Origin: CAIXSC01 sp046349915
GTDB taxonomy: Bacteria; Planctomycetota; Planctomycetia; Pirellulales; Pirellulaceae
Length of the DNA stretch: 64,000 nt
Assembly (NCBI GenBank): GCA_046349915.1
Contig: JAXMBL010000003.1
Location: 1 to 64,000, forward strand
Direction of reading: 5' to 3'
Under the pieces are notes generated by a model. The model made no database searches. It had not been told where the DNA came from and saw nothing but the letters and a program-made list of their open reading frames with translations. Both the position numbers and the translations under genes were made by a program. Each line of letters opens with the position of its first letter. Position 1 is the stretch's first letter. Of this stretch, positions 34,783 through 43,971 are shown piece by piece.

Positions 34783-37700
34783 CTACTTGGCGACCTTCTG
34801 CCACTGTTGGTCCAACCGTTTCAAGGAAATGGGAATCGAAGTCCCTAACTGCTGGGCGAAAACTGACACGCGATACTCTTCCAGCCACCAACGGTAAGTC
34901 GTCAGTTCCGGGTCGACCACATTTCGCTTCAGATGCGACTCGCTCCGCTCGCGCCAGCGAGTCAAGAGCGGCTGGAGTTCCGTCTGTAACTGTCGATCTC
35001 GCGGGCCGCCTCCCTGGGAGATTTTTCGCAGGCGTTCATTGATCGCCGTCAGGTAGCGTGGGTAGTTCCGCAACCATGTCCAAGGGACGGCAAGCAGGAA
35101 GTTGGGCTGGAGCAGACCCGCCATCTGCGCTCGTAAATCTTCGACAGCGTGAGGTGGAATACGAGCGGGCGCTTCCAGGGCCAAGCGAGCCGCATGATAT
35201 TGGCGAGCCAATGGTGGAATGACTTGAGCAACTTCCTGCACCGCCGCATCGACCTGCGAACGCCCCGTCTTCAATAACACCTGAAAGTCGTCTTCCGTGC
35301 GTGGAAGATCATGGTCGGCGACAAAGGCTCGTTCGGCGATCAACAGCGATAGCGCGGCTCGGAAGTCGGTCGTCGAATAATGTTTGGCAAGCAGGACCGC
35401 GATCTGTTTGAGCTCTGGAAACCAATCGACATGCGACGCCAACGCTCGATGTTCGTAGATCGCCGCCAGCCGCCGAACTCCTTTGCACGATTCCGACTCG
35501 GCCGTCTCGCGAGTATCGAACAACCGCAACGCGACCGAGTTCCCTTGATCGACCAATGCGGGGAAGGCGGGCAACAGCACTCCCCCACGCTTCAATTCGA
35601 TACTTTCCGGCAAACGACCGAAGTCCCAGCGAGTGATTCCATCGCGATGCCACTGCGGCGCTTCTTGTTTCGAAGGGGCTGATTGTCGGCTGATCCCCAG
35701 CCGCTCGCGCAATTCACCCAGGTCGCGATCGGCGTCGAGTGTCTTCCCGTGATCATCTACCACTCGCACGTTCATCTGAAAGTGCTGAGGGATTTCGGCG
35801 CCTTTCAGATCGTCCGCCGAGATCGGCTCGCCGCCGAGTCGCGTCAAGATCTTGGCGACCACCGTCAGGAACTCGCCTTCGCCGAACCGCAGTTCGGCGA
35901 CAACCTTGGCCGCGGTATCGGGCGCGGGAATCAAATTGCGACGCAGCGATTTGGGGAGGCCGCGAATCAGCGCCTCGACCTTGTGTCGCAGCAGCCCTGG
36001 GACGAGCCAACCCAAACGCTCGGGGGAAAGTCCAGGCAATCCCGCCTTCGGGATGACCAGCGTCACGCCATCCTCTTTCGCGCCCGGCTCAAAGCGATAC
36101 TCGAGTGGAGCGGCGAACTTGTCGAGCTTCAGTTGATCGGGGTATTCATCCAGTCGAGGCGTTTCGGCGGCCGACGTGATGTCGGCGAGTTCCATGAACA
36201 GCACGCGCGGATTGGCTTTCTCGGCCTCTTTCCGCCAGCGATTCAATCGCGGCTCGTCATAGACATCGCCCGGCAGCCGACGATTATAGAAGCCAAACAC
36301 CGCGTATTCGTCGACCACTAAATCCGAACGGCGCGACTTGGCCATCATCCGCTCGCACTCGCCGCGCAAGCGTTGATTGTTATCAAAGAATGGAGGCTTG
36401 TTGCGGAGTTCGCCGCCGACCAACGCGTGACGGATAAACAGCTCGCGAGAGAACTCGGGATCGATCGCCCCATAGCCGACTTGCCGGCGAGCCACGATGG
36501 GAAGGCCGAACAGCGATACCTTCTCAAATGCGACGACCGACAAGCTTCGCGGATTCCATTGCGGATCGCTGTAGGTGCGGTGGACCAAATGCTGCGCCAA
36601 CGGCTCGATCCACTCGGGCTGAACGCGAGCGACCGTGCGGGCGAAGCGACGAGTCGTCTCGACCAACTCGCCTGCTACGATCCATTGCGGCTTCTTCGTG
36701 CAGACGGACGAGCCCGGCCAGAGCCAGAGCTTCAAATTGTCCGACCCGCGGTACTCGCCCGTGTCGGTCTTCAAGGCGACATTCGACAACAGGCCCGCGA
36801 GCAACGAGCGATGAATGGCGGCGTACTGTGGCGATCCCGAAGGGTGAGTTTGAGCGGACGCATTCAATTCGCGTTCCGCCGCCGCGTCGACCGGACTGGC
36901 CGTGCGGCGGTTCGATTCGGGCGCGGGTTGCGACGAGTTGCCAGGAGCAGAGCGGGGGAGGCGGCCGCGAACCGACGAGTGACGCAGGAGATCGTCGACC
37001 AGTTGCTGCAATTGACGATGCACGTCATGCCACTCGCGCAATCGAGTGGGCGAGAGAAAGTTCTGATGACAGGCTCGCCGAAGTTGATTCTTCGACAACT
37101 CTTCCTTCAAACGATTGTGGAAATTCCACAGGTTCAGATAGGTCAAGAAATCCGAGTCGGGATGGGCGAAGCGGGCGTGCGCTTCGTCGGCTTGCTGCTG
37201 TTTATCGGCCGGGCGTTCACGCGGATCTTGCACTTCCAAGGCGGCGGCGATGATCAATGTCTCTCGCAGGCAGCCCTCGTCGACCGCGGCCAGCAACATG
37301 CGTCCGATTCGCGGATCAACGGGCAGACGACTCAGTTGTCGGCCTAGCGGAGTCAGTTCATGTTGGTCGTCGACGGCGCCCAATTCAAAGAGCGTGTTGT
37401 AGCCGTCGCGAATGAGCGGCAACTGCGGCGGATCAATGAAGGGGAACTGCTCGATTGAGCCCAGACGCAGCGCTTCGGCCTGCAGGATCACCGCCGCGAG
37501 ATTGGACCGACGTATTTCGGGTTGCGTGAAGCGGTCGCGGCCCAAATAGTCATCTTCGGCGTACAGTCGAATGCAGACGCCCGGCCCCAATCGCCCGCAC
37601 CGTCCCGCTCGTTGGTTCGCCGATGCTTGGGAGATTGGTTCGATCGGCAAGCGTTGGATCTTGCTCCGCGGCGCATAGCGACTAATGCGAGCCACACCCG

Positions 37701-38640
37701 TGTCGACGACATAACGAATGCCCGGCACGGTCAGCGATGATTCCGCCACATTCGTCGCGAGCACGATGCGGCGCTTCGAATGGGACTCAAAAACGCGGTT
37801 CTGTTCTTGGTTCGATAGTCGCGCGTAGAGCGGAAGCACCTCACAGTCGAATCGCGATTGTGAGAGTCGACCACGCAGCGCCTTCGAGACATCCAGAATT
37901 TCTCGTTCGGTCGCCAAGAATACCAGGATGTCTCCCCAGTAGTCATGACTGAGCAGTTCATCGATGGCGTCCAGCACCGCTCGAATGCGATCGGGTTCGT
38001 CGTCATCTTCGGCATCGCCCGGCGGCTGATAACGGATTTCGACGGGATAGGTTCGGCCCGACACCATGACCACCGGCGCGGGACCCGCCTCCGTGGCGAA
38101 GTGCTGGCTGAACCGTTCCGCGTCGATCGTGGCCGACGTAATGATGACTCGCAGATCGGGCCGGCGCGGCAACAGTCGCTGCAAATATCCCAGCAGAAAA
38201 TCAATGTTCAGCGAACGCTCGTGGGCCTCGTCGACAATGATGGTGTCGTACTGCTGGAAAAGCGGATCGCCTTGCGTTTCGGCCAGCAAGATGCCGTCGG
38301 TCATCAGCTTGACGTAAGTCGACTGACTGGTGGCGTCCGTGAATCGCACCTTGAAGCCAACCGCTTCACCTACCGTTGAGCCCAGTTCTTCGGCCAGACG
38401 GGCGGCGACCGAGCGAGCGGCAATCCGCCGCGGCTGAGTGTGCCCAATCATCCGCTCCAGACCACGCCCCAGGTCGAGACAGATCTTGGGAAGCTGAGTC
38501 GATTTGCCGGAACCGGTCTCGCCGCAGACGACAACGACCGGATGACGACGAATCGCCTCGGCAATCTCGTCGCGCATCGCCGTGATCGGCAGCTCGGGAG
38601 GATACGTAACGGCGATGCGATTGCGGGGCGGGCGATTCAC
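34783..38640 (-). CDS. hrpA: ATP-dependent RNA helicase HrpA
   Basis: A 1285-residue DEAH-box helicase, close to the E. coli HrpA length (1300). Motif I GETGSGKST is at residues 40-48, motif II DEAH at 137-140 and motif III in 'VIITSATIDAERF'. Motif VI is in 'ANQRAGRCGRLGPG'. The winged-helix/HA2 region ('RLSRLPVDPRIGRMLLAA') and the long C-terminal DUF3418 extension typical of HrpA follow. It unwinds RNA using ATP and in E. coli rescues stalled ribosomes. The gene ends with a DUF3418 C-terminus and has no frameshift. It is 20 nt downstream of sdhB on the same strand, but the functions are unrelated. Confidence 0.96.
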   Translation of the reverse strand: MNRPPRNRIAVTYPPELPITAMRDEIAEAIRRHPVVVVCGETGSGKSTQLPKICLDLGRGLERMIGHTQPRRIAARSVAARLAEELGSTVGEAVGFKVRFTDATSQSTYVKLMTDGILLAETQGDPLFQQYDTIIVDEAHERSLNIDFLLGYLQRLLPRRPDLRVIITSATIDAERFSQHFATEAGPAPVVMVSGRTYPVEIRYQPPGDAEDDDEPDRIRAVLDAIDELLSHDYWGDILVFLATEREILDVSKALRGRLSQSRFDCEVLPLYARLSNQEQNRVFESHSKRRIVLATNVAESSLTVPGIRYVVDTGVARISRYAPRSKIQRLPIEPISQASANQRAGRCGRLGPGVCIRLYAEDDYLGRDRFTQPEIRRSNLAAVILQAEALRLGSIEQFPFIDPPQLPLIRDGYNTLFELGAVDDQHELTPLGRQLSRLPVDPRIGRMLLAAVDEGCLRETLIIAAALEVQDPRERPADKQQQADEAHARFAHPDSDFLTYLNLWNFHNRLKEELSKNQLRRACHQNFLSPTRLREWHDVHRQLQQLVDDLLRHSSVRGRLPRSAPGNSSQPAPESNRRTASPVDAAAERELNASAQTHPSGSPQYAAIHRSLLAGLLSNVALKTDTGEYRGSDNLKLWLWPGSSVCTKKPQWIVAGELVETTRRFARTVARVQPEWIEPLAQHLVHRTYSDPQWNPRSLSVVAFEKVSLFGLPIVARRQVGYGAIDPEFSRELFIRHALVGGELRNKPPFFDNNQRLRGECERMMAKSRRSDLVVDEYAVFGFYNRRLPGDVYDEPRLNRWRKEAEKANPRVLFMELADITSAAETPRLDEYPDQLKLDKFAAPLEYRFEPGAKEDGVTLVIPKAGLPGLSPERLGWLVPGLLRHKVEALIRGLPKSLRRNLIPAPDTAAKVVAELRFGEGEFLTVVAKILTRLGGEPISADDLKGAEIPQHFQMNVRVVDDHGKTLDADRDLGELRERLGISRQSAPSKQEAPQWHRDGITRWDFGRLPESIELKRGGVLLPAFPALVDQGNSVALRLFDTRETAESESCKGVRRLAAIYEHRALASHVDWFPELKQIAVLLAKHYSTTDFRAALSLLIAERAFVADHDLPRTEDDFQVLLKTGRSQVDAAVQEVAQVIPPLARQYHAARLALEAPARIPPHAVEDLRAQMAGLLQPNFLLAVPWTWLRNYPRYLTAINERLRKISQGGGPRDRQLQTELQPLLTRWRERSESHLKRNVVDPELTTYRWWLEEYRVSVFAQQLGTSIPISLKRLDQQWQKVAK

Positions 38641-38659
38641 GAGTTACAGCAGGCAGGCG

Positions 38660-39565
38660 TCAAGTATCGAACCAGCGCTGAACCATCCGCACAGTCGCGG
38701 CTCGGCCAGCCTTGGCGATCGAGGTGGTGAGCGGAATGTGTTTGGGGCAAACCGCCACACAGTTCTGAGCGTTGCCGCAGATCTGAATTCCGCCTTCGTC
38801 CATCAACGCATCGACGCGGGCCGCGGCGTTCATCTGACCCGTGGGATTCGCATTGAACAACATCGCCTGGCTGATGGCGTGGGCGCCAATGAAGTTCTGA
38901 TCGTTCGCTTCACGCTTGCGAGCGGCGAAAGCTTCGTCGCTTTCCCCTTCCTCGCGGATCAACTCAACCTTCACATACTGAGGGCAGGCGTCGAGACAGC
39001 ACCCGCAGCTCATGCATTCGCTGAGCGGGTAGGCCGTTTCCTGCTGAGCTTGCGACTGACGAGGGCCGGGGCCCATGTCGTAATAGCCTTCAACCGGAAT
39101 CCACGCCTGCACTCGCTGGAGCGCCTGGAACAATCGCGATCGATCGACCACCAGGTCGCGGACAACCGGGAACTTGGTCATCGGTTGCAGTTCGATCTCG
39201 CCCGGATTGTCCTTCAGCAGGCGATCGACCAGCGCCGAGCACGACTGACGCACCTTGCCATTGATGACCATGGTGCACGCGCCGCACACTTCTTCCAAGC
39301 AGTTGCAGTCCCAAGCCACGGGCGCGACCGGTTGGTTGTCGACCGTCTTGGCTTGAGCCGCGATGCGCTGCAGCACGCTGATCACGTTCATGTCGGGTTC
39401 GTAAGCGACCCGATGCCGTTCCCAATAACTCTGTTGGCCCGGACCATCTTGTCGCAGAACCCGCACCTCGAAAAAGTCCGGTTTATCGGAACCATGAGCG
39501 TCGTGGCTAGCGTGTGAATTCGATTGGCCACTGTGCGAATGATCGTGATGAGAATGTGCGGACAT
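38660..39565 (-). CDS. sdhB: Succinate dehydrogenase iron-sulfur subunit
   Basis: A 301-residue SdhB, longer than the usual 240-255 because of a His/Ser-rich N-terminal tail (residues 1-28 with eight His). The ferredoxin-type domain carries the [2Fe-2S] ligands in 'CNCLEEVCGACTMVING' (Cys87, 89, 94, 97), plus a later Cys. The C-terminal domain carries the [4Fe-4S] and [3Fe-4S] ligands in 'CMSCGCCLDACPQY' and 'CGNAQNCVAVCPKHIPL'. It relays electrons from the SdhA flavin to the haem subunit at the inner membrane. It is the last gene of sdhCAB, 69 nt after sdhA. The His-rich tail may bind metal. Confidence 0.96.
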   Translation of the reverse strand: MSAHSHHDHSHSGQSNSHASHDAHGSDKPDFFEVRVLRQDGPGQQSYWERHRVAYEPDMNVISVLQRIAAQAKTVDNQPVAPVAWDCNCLEEVCGACTMVINGKVRQSCSALVDRLLKDNPGEIELQPMTKFPVVRDLVVDRSRLFQALQRVQAWIPVEGYYDMGPGPRQSQAQQETAYPLSECMSCGCCLDACPQYVKVELIREEGESDEAFAARKREANDQNFIGAHAISQAMLFNANPTGQMNAAARVDALMDEGGIQICGNAQNCVAVCPKHIPLTTSIAKAGRAATVRMVQRWFDT

Positions 39566-39634
39566 GTTCGTTGATCTACCAGGTTACGGATGTGATCCAG
39601 GAACTCGAACCCAGAAACTCGGCGGCCGCGGGCG

Positions 39635-41596
39635 TCACGCAGTCGGTTTTGCGGACGCGGCTTGTCGCCCCTTCCAGACTTCTTCGATCGCTTCGGCGCC
39701 GACCAAGCCATACAGGCGCGGGCGAGGCTTGATCAGCGATGTATCGACGTCCTCGTAAACAATCTCTGGCTCATCCCCCTTCAAACTGGCCACGGACGAT
39801 TTGAGCCACTTTTGCGTGCTGGCCTCGAATTGATCGCACCAGACCTCCGCCTCCTTGCGGCGCTCGGCTGGATCGGTCGACTTCAAGCCAGGCATCGAAA
39901 AGTCGGGTTTGAAGTGAGCGCCGCGACTCTCGTCACGCATGCGAGCTCCCTTCAGAATGGTCTTGGCGAGCGGGAACATGTCGAGCAACGCCTTCGTGAA
40001 GATCACGTTTTGATTCGTCCAGTTGCCCGAGTCGGACAACGAGCACTTGGCGGCTCGTGCTTCCAACTCGGAAACCTTCTCGTACGCCGCGTCCAACTGC
40101 GAGTTGCGACGAACCACCGTGGCGGCTCGCGTCATGACATCGCCCAATTCCTGATGAATCAGGTAGGGGTTCTCGCCGCCGCCGCGCCTCTTCAGCAAGG
40201 TGTCGTGCTGCTTCTGATGGTCGCGGCGAGCGTTCTCGAACAGGCTCGAAGGAAGGTCGGCCGCCGCCTTCTTGTTGTTCTTCAGCAGCGTTTCCACCGC
40301 CGGAGCAACCACCAAACCGGTAAAGATGCAGCTCAACAGCGAGTTGGCGCCCAGTCGATTCGCTCCATGGTACTGATAGTCGCACTCGCCGATGGCATAC
40401 AGCCCCGGAATGTTCGTGACGTGCGTCTTCGGCGACCCGATCTGCAGACCGCCCGTGGCCGATCGTTCGTAGTCGACCCACAGGCCGCCCATCGAGTAGT
40501 GAACGGCGGGAAAAATCTTCATCGGGGCGGTACGCGGATCAACGCCTTGGAATTTCTCGTAGATGTCGAGAATCCCACCCAGCTTCCGATCGAGCTCGCG
40601 CTTGGAAATGTGAGTCAAGTCGAGATAGACGCACTGGCGATCCTTCTCGACGCTCAGCCCTTCGTTGACGCAGATGTCGAAAATCTCGCGAGTCGCGATA
40701 TCGCGAGGCACAAGATTTCCGTACTTCGGATAGCGGTCTTCCAGGAAGTAGTAACGCTCGGATTCGGGAATCGACTTGGGATCGCGCAGATCCTGCGGTT
40801 TGCGAGGCACCCAAACTCGGCCGCCCTCGCCGCGAGCCGACTCGCTCATCAAACGCAGTTTGTCAGCCCCCGGAATCGCCGTGGGATGAACCTGGATGAA
40901 CTCGCCGTTGCCGTACTTCGCCCCTGCGCGGAAGCAACGACTGACCGCGCTGCCGGTGCAGACCATCGACATGGTCGAGCGACCGTACAGCAAGCCGCAA
41001 CCGCCTGACGCGACGATCACCGCATCGGCCGGGAACGCTCGAATCTGCATCGAGACCAAATCTTGCCCAAGGCAACCGCGGCAGACTCCATCCGCGTCGA
41101 TGATCGGGCCTAGAAAATCCCAGTACTCGTACTTGGTGACCAACCCGGACGACTCCCAGCGGCGAACCTGTTCGTCCAACGCATAAAGGAGTTGTTGACC
41201 GGTGGTCGCACCGGCGAACGCCGTCCGCTTGTAGAGCGTGCCGCCGAAGCGACGACGGTCGAGGAAGCCTTCTTGAGTCCGGTTGAAGGGGACGCCCAGG
41301 CGGTCCATCAGATCGATGATCTTCGGACCCCAGTCGGTCATTTCCTTGACGGGCGGCTGGTGCTGCAAGAAGTCGCCGCCGTACACGGTGTCATCGAAGT
41401 GCTTCCACTCGCTGTCGCCTTGCTGGCGAGTGAGGTCGTTCACGCTGTTGATGCCGCCTTGGGCACAAACGCTGTGCGAACGCTTCACCGGCGTCAGACT
41501 CATCAGATCGACGGAGATGCCCAGTTCCGCCAGCTTCATGGCCGCGGCGAGTCCTGCTAAACCGCCTCCGACCACCATTACTCGCTGCTTCGCCAT
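39635..41596 (-). CDS. sdhA: Succinate dehydrogenase flavoprotein subunit
   Basis: A 653-residue SdhA, which oxidises succinate to fumarate using covalently bound FAD. The FAD-binding Rossmann motif is 'VMVVGGGLAGLAAAMKLAE'. The stretch 'KRSHSVCAQGGINSVND' contains the expected covalent His attachment region. Further motifs are 'VIVASGGCGLLYGRSTMSM', 'FIQVHPTAIPG', 'HYSMGGLWVDYE' and 'GANSLLSCIFTGLV'. The overall type resembles the B. subtilis/epsilon-proteobacterial class with a single cytochrome b subunit. It lies between sdhC (113 nt upstream) and sdhB. Confidence 0.97.
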   Translation of the reverse strand: MAKQRVMVVGGGLAGLAAAMKLAELGISVDLMSLTPVKRSHSVCAQGGINSVNDLTRQQGDSEWKHFDDTVYGGDFLQHQPPVKEMTDWGPKIIDLMDRLGVPFNRTQEGFLDRRRFGGTLYKRTAFAGATTGQQLLYALDEQVRRWESSGLVTKYEYWDFLGPIIDADGVCRGCLGQDLVSMQIRAFPADAVIVASGGCGLLYGRSTMSMVCTGSAVSRCFRAGAKYGNGEFIQVHPTAIPGADKLRLMSESARGEGGRVWVPRKPQDLRDPKSIPESERYYFLEDRYPKYGNLVPRDIATREIFDICVNEGLSVEKDRQCVYLDLTHISKRELDRKLGGILDIYEKFQGVDPRTAPMKIFPAVHYSMGGLWVDYERSATGGLQIGSPKTHVTNIPGLYAIGECDYQYHGANRLGANSLLSCIFTGLVVAPAVETLLKNNKKAAADLPSSLFENARRDHQKQHDTLLKRRGGGENPYLIHQELGDVMTRAATVVRRNSQLDAAYEKVSELEARAAKCSLSDSGNWTNQNVIFTKALLDMFPLAKTILKGARMRDESRGAHFKPDFSMPGLKSTDPAERRKEAEVWCDQFEASTQKWLKSSVASLKGDEPEIVYEDVDTSLIKPRPRLYGLVGAEAIEEVWKGRQAASAKPTA

Positions 41597-41709
41597 GTTG
41601 CATTACCTCGATTCGAGCCGCCTTAGTCCGCGGCGGGTTCCCGCCTGGAAGCGGGACTATTTTGGGAAAGGAACCACTCGGTCAGGCCGAATAGTCACGG
41701 AGTTTTGGG

Positions 41710-42660
41710 TTAGGCGCCGGGTTCAGAACTGGCTGCCGGTTGTGTCGACGTCGATTCGCTGGACGCGGGTTGCTTGCCGGCCGCATCAGTTGCCGCCGCA
41801 CCAGTCGCGGCCGCATCCGTCGCTTCGGCTTCGCCCTCTTCAGCGGGCAGGTCTTCAGCCGTCTTGTGAGGATTCGGCTCGACGTCCCCGCTCGCGATTT
41901 TCGCCTCCAACGTGCGGTTCTCGTACTCACGAGCCTGCTTGACGTCGGTCTTGATCGGGCCAGCCACGGCGCCCAGCGAAATGCAGGCGAGCAGCAGACC
42001 GAAGCCCACGCATAGCTTGCCAGCTCGTTGCATGGCGGCCGGAGTGGTCCAAAGGCCCCAGCGGACGCCGAAGGACCAGATGCCGTTCGAGAGATGGAAG
42101 ACGCACGACAGCACGCCAATCGTGTACAAGATCGGCACCAGCACCGACTTCTGGAAAGCCAACGCCAGGGTGGACGACGCGTTGTACGGCTTGAACTGAG
42201 CGCCGCCGAGTGGTTCGGCGACCCCGTCGAGCCACCAGTCGAAGTGGAACCAGCCATGCATGTGGAACACATGCGTGAAGATAAAGATCAGGGCGATCAG
42301 GCCCGTGGCTCGCTGGAGCGTGTACCGCAGATTGCTCCCGTATGCGTAACTGCCGTTGTTCGGCAGGCCGCCGCGGATGATCACCACCCCCAGCGTCGCA
42401 TGGAAAATAATCGGCAGAAAAATGAAGACCCATTCAATGACCGGCAGCAGTGCTCCCAGACTGTGAATCTGGTAGACCGCCCGCTGGAATTGGCCGTGAC
42501 CGCCCAGCAAGCTGGAATTGGTCAGTAAGTGGATGCACATGTATGCACCCACAGGAACCAAGCCGCTCAATGAGAACGCCCGACGAATGGCGAACTCATG
42601 GCGTGCAAAAAAAGAACGCGACGAAGAAACTTCTTCCACCGGGACCCCTACCTTTCCCAA
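41710..42660 (-). CDS. sdhC: Succinate dehydrogenase cytochrome b558 subunit with long C-terminal tail
   Basis: A 316-residue membrane anchor of the cytochrome b558 type, with five hydrophobic segments, such as 'AFSLSGLVPVGAYMCIHLLT' and 'VIEWVFIFLPIIFHATLGVV'. Histidines in 'YMCIHLL', 'IFHATLG', 'FTHVFHMHGWFHF' and 'VLSCVFHLSNGI' are candidates for haem ligands. It passes electrons to quinone. It is about 90 residues longer than typical: after the last helix (about residue 230) there is a charged stretch and an Ala/Thr/Ser/Glu-rich tail. The tail has no predicted structure. It is first in the sdhCAB operon. Confidence 0.93.
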   Translation of the reverse strand: MGKVGVPVEEVSSSRSFFARHEFAIRRAFSLSGLVPVGAYMCIHLLTNSSLLGGHGQFQRAVYQIHSLGALLPVIEWVFIFLPIIFHATLGVVIIRGGLPNNGSYAYGSNLRYTLQRATGLIALIFIFTHVFHMHGWFHFDWWLDGVAEPLGGAQFKPYNASSTLALAFQKSVLVPILYTIGVLSCVFHLSNGIWSFGVRWGLWTTPAAMQRAGKLCVGFGLLLACISLGAVAGPIKTDVKQAREYENRTLEAKIASGDVEPNPHKTAEDLPAEEGEAEATDAAATGAAATDAAGKQPASSESTSTQPAASSEPGA

Positions 42661-42843
42661 GCGAGACTATTGGACCAGGGTCAGATTAGTATAGGACTAG
42701 GCCCTGCGGCCGCAACGGGGCGGGTTTGTCTTGATCGATTCCCGGCCTAGTGTTAGAAAATTAACAAGCGTATCGGGAACGCGGGAGAACGGTTGGGCGA
42801 GTTGCCCGGCTGGATGTGTCTCCCGCCCGAGAGGGCTGAAGCC
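42661..42843. promoter_or_regulatory. Divergent promoter region, sdhCAB and response regulator
   Basis: The roughly 180 nt between the divergent sdhC and response-regulator genes must hold both promoters. TATAGGACTAGG-like and TTAGAAAATTAACA-like A+T-rich stretches are visible, but no clear -35/-10 pair or operator palindrome was identified. Confidence 0.4.
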
Positions 42844-43254
42844 GTGTTGGTAGAAACACCATCCCTACTTATCACTGATGACGATAGCGATTTTCGCGAG
42901 ACTCTGCGAGAGGTTTTCGATCCTCGCGGTTTCAACACGATTCTCGCCTCGGACGGCGAAGAAGCTCTGCAAATTCTCGAAAAACAGCCGGTCCATCTGC
43001 TGTTGCTCGACATGCACATGCCGCGCATTACGGGGCTGGAAGTGATTCAGCGAGTGCGAGCTTGGGGACGAACTCCCCCCTGGATTCTGCTCTCCGCCGC
43101 CCTAGACGACGCCATCCTGCGAGCCGCACGGGAAGCGGCCGCCTTCTCCGTGCTCGCCAAACCTGTCCGTTTTGCTCAAATCACGGATGTCGTCGCACAA
43201 GTCATGCGACAGCGCTACAACTGGGACGCTTTCCCCAATCGCGTGACGGAATAG
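42844..43254 (+). CDS. Single-domain response regulator
   Basis: A 136-residue receiver (REC) domain protein with no output domain. The acidic pocket is 'LLITDDDSDFRETL', the phospho-acceptor Asp lies in 'LLLLDMHMPRITGLEVI', a switch Ser/Thr in 'ILLSAALDD' and the conserved Lys in 'VLAKPVRFAQI'. It would relay a phosphoryl signal from an unidentified histidine kinase. I chose GTG 42844, about 9 nt after GAGGG. An upstream ATG-like start at 42793 adds 17 residues without a family match. No kinase gene is adjacent. Confidence 0.88.
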   Translation: MLVETPSLLITDDDSDFRETLREVFDPRGFNTILASDGEEALQILEKQPVHLLLLDMHMPRITGLEVIQRVRAWGRTPPWILLSAALDDAILRAAREAAAFSVLAKPVRFAQITDVVAQVMRQRYNWDAFPNRVTE

Positions 43255-43611
43255 GGGGCGCGGGGACGGTGGGGCGGAGAGACTCCTCGGACCCCTTCAA
43301 AGTGTAGTCAAGTTGACATCGTCGCGCCGTCACAGAGACGCAGCTCACTCCCAAGTTCTTCAAGGAAAAACGCTCCGCCTTCAGTCCCAAGGGATGGCGA
43401 ATTCGAAGAGTCGTCAAGTTGTAAGGCTTTTTGAGGTAATGGATTGAGCCGCTTCTGGCGTGTGTCGTCGGGACCTGCAAAGTCCCCGCGAATGCGCTTT
43501 GGCACGCCACTCGCTTTTCTCTTCCTCCATCACGCGACATCGTCGCCGCGTGAGAGTCGCAGGGGATCACGGGTCGCGCTCGGGGACGAGCGCCTGAGGA
43601 GGAAGCAAGTC
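43255..43611. other. Intergenic region, nothing recognised
   Basis: A 357-nt gap between the response regulator and the small secreted protein. I see no conserved coding sequence, tRNA, riboswitch or palindromic repeat apart from a strong Shine-Dalgarno (GAGGAGGAAG) before 43612. Confidence 0.5.
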
Positions 43612-43971
43612 ATGAAGCGAGTACTGGGAATCTTGGTGTTGGCGGCCGTTGTCGCGGGTTGGGCCGGTGTGGCGAGTGCGGACCATGGCTGGAATCGTGA
43701 TCGGGATTGCCATCCGAATCATCGCCCCACGCCCCACTCCACCTCTTACCGCTACGGCGGCCATCACGGGGATCGATACGATGATCGAGTCTCTCGAGAT
43801 CGGTGCGACGACCGCTACGGCGATCGCTACAGCCACCTCCCGCCCGCTCGACCGCCGGTGGTGACGGGCTACCGAGGGCCAGCGTATCGTCCGAGCTACT
43901 ACGTCGCGCCGCCTGCGCCTCGTGGTTTCAGCTACAACGGACGGAATCTTAACTTTTCGTTCGGCTACTAA
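43612..43971 (+). CDS. Small secreted basic protein rich in Arg, His and Tyr
   Basis: A 119-residue protein with a canonical signal peptide ('VLGILVLAAVVAGWAGVASADH'). The mature part is rich in Arg, Asp, His, Tyr and Pro ('HHGDRYDDRVSRDRCDDRY', 'YRGPAYRPSYYVAPPAPRG'). No family is assigned. The start at 43612 is well supported by GAGGAGGAAG. Its 3' end overlaps the end of the convergent DUF1501 gene by 23 nt. Confidence 0.75.
   Translation: MKRVLGILVLAAVVAGWAGVASADHGWNRDRDCHPNHRPTPHSTSYRYGGHHGDRYDDRVSRDRCDDRYGDRYSHLPPARPPVVTGYRGPAYRPSYYVAPPAPRGFSYNGRNLNFSFGY

Noticed and set aside
39662..41008. 448-residue plus-strand frame opposite sdhA
   Set aside because: It is antisense to the well-supported SdhA, with Arg/Ala/Val-rich composition typical of shadows in G+C-rich DNA.
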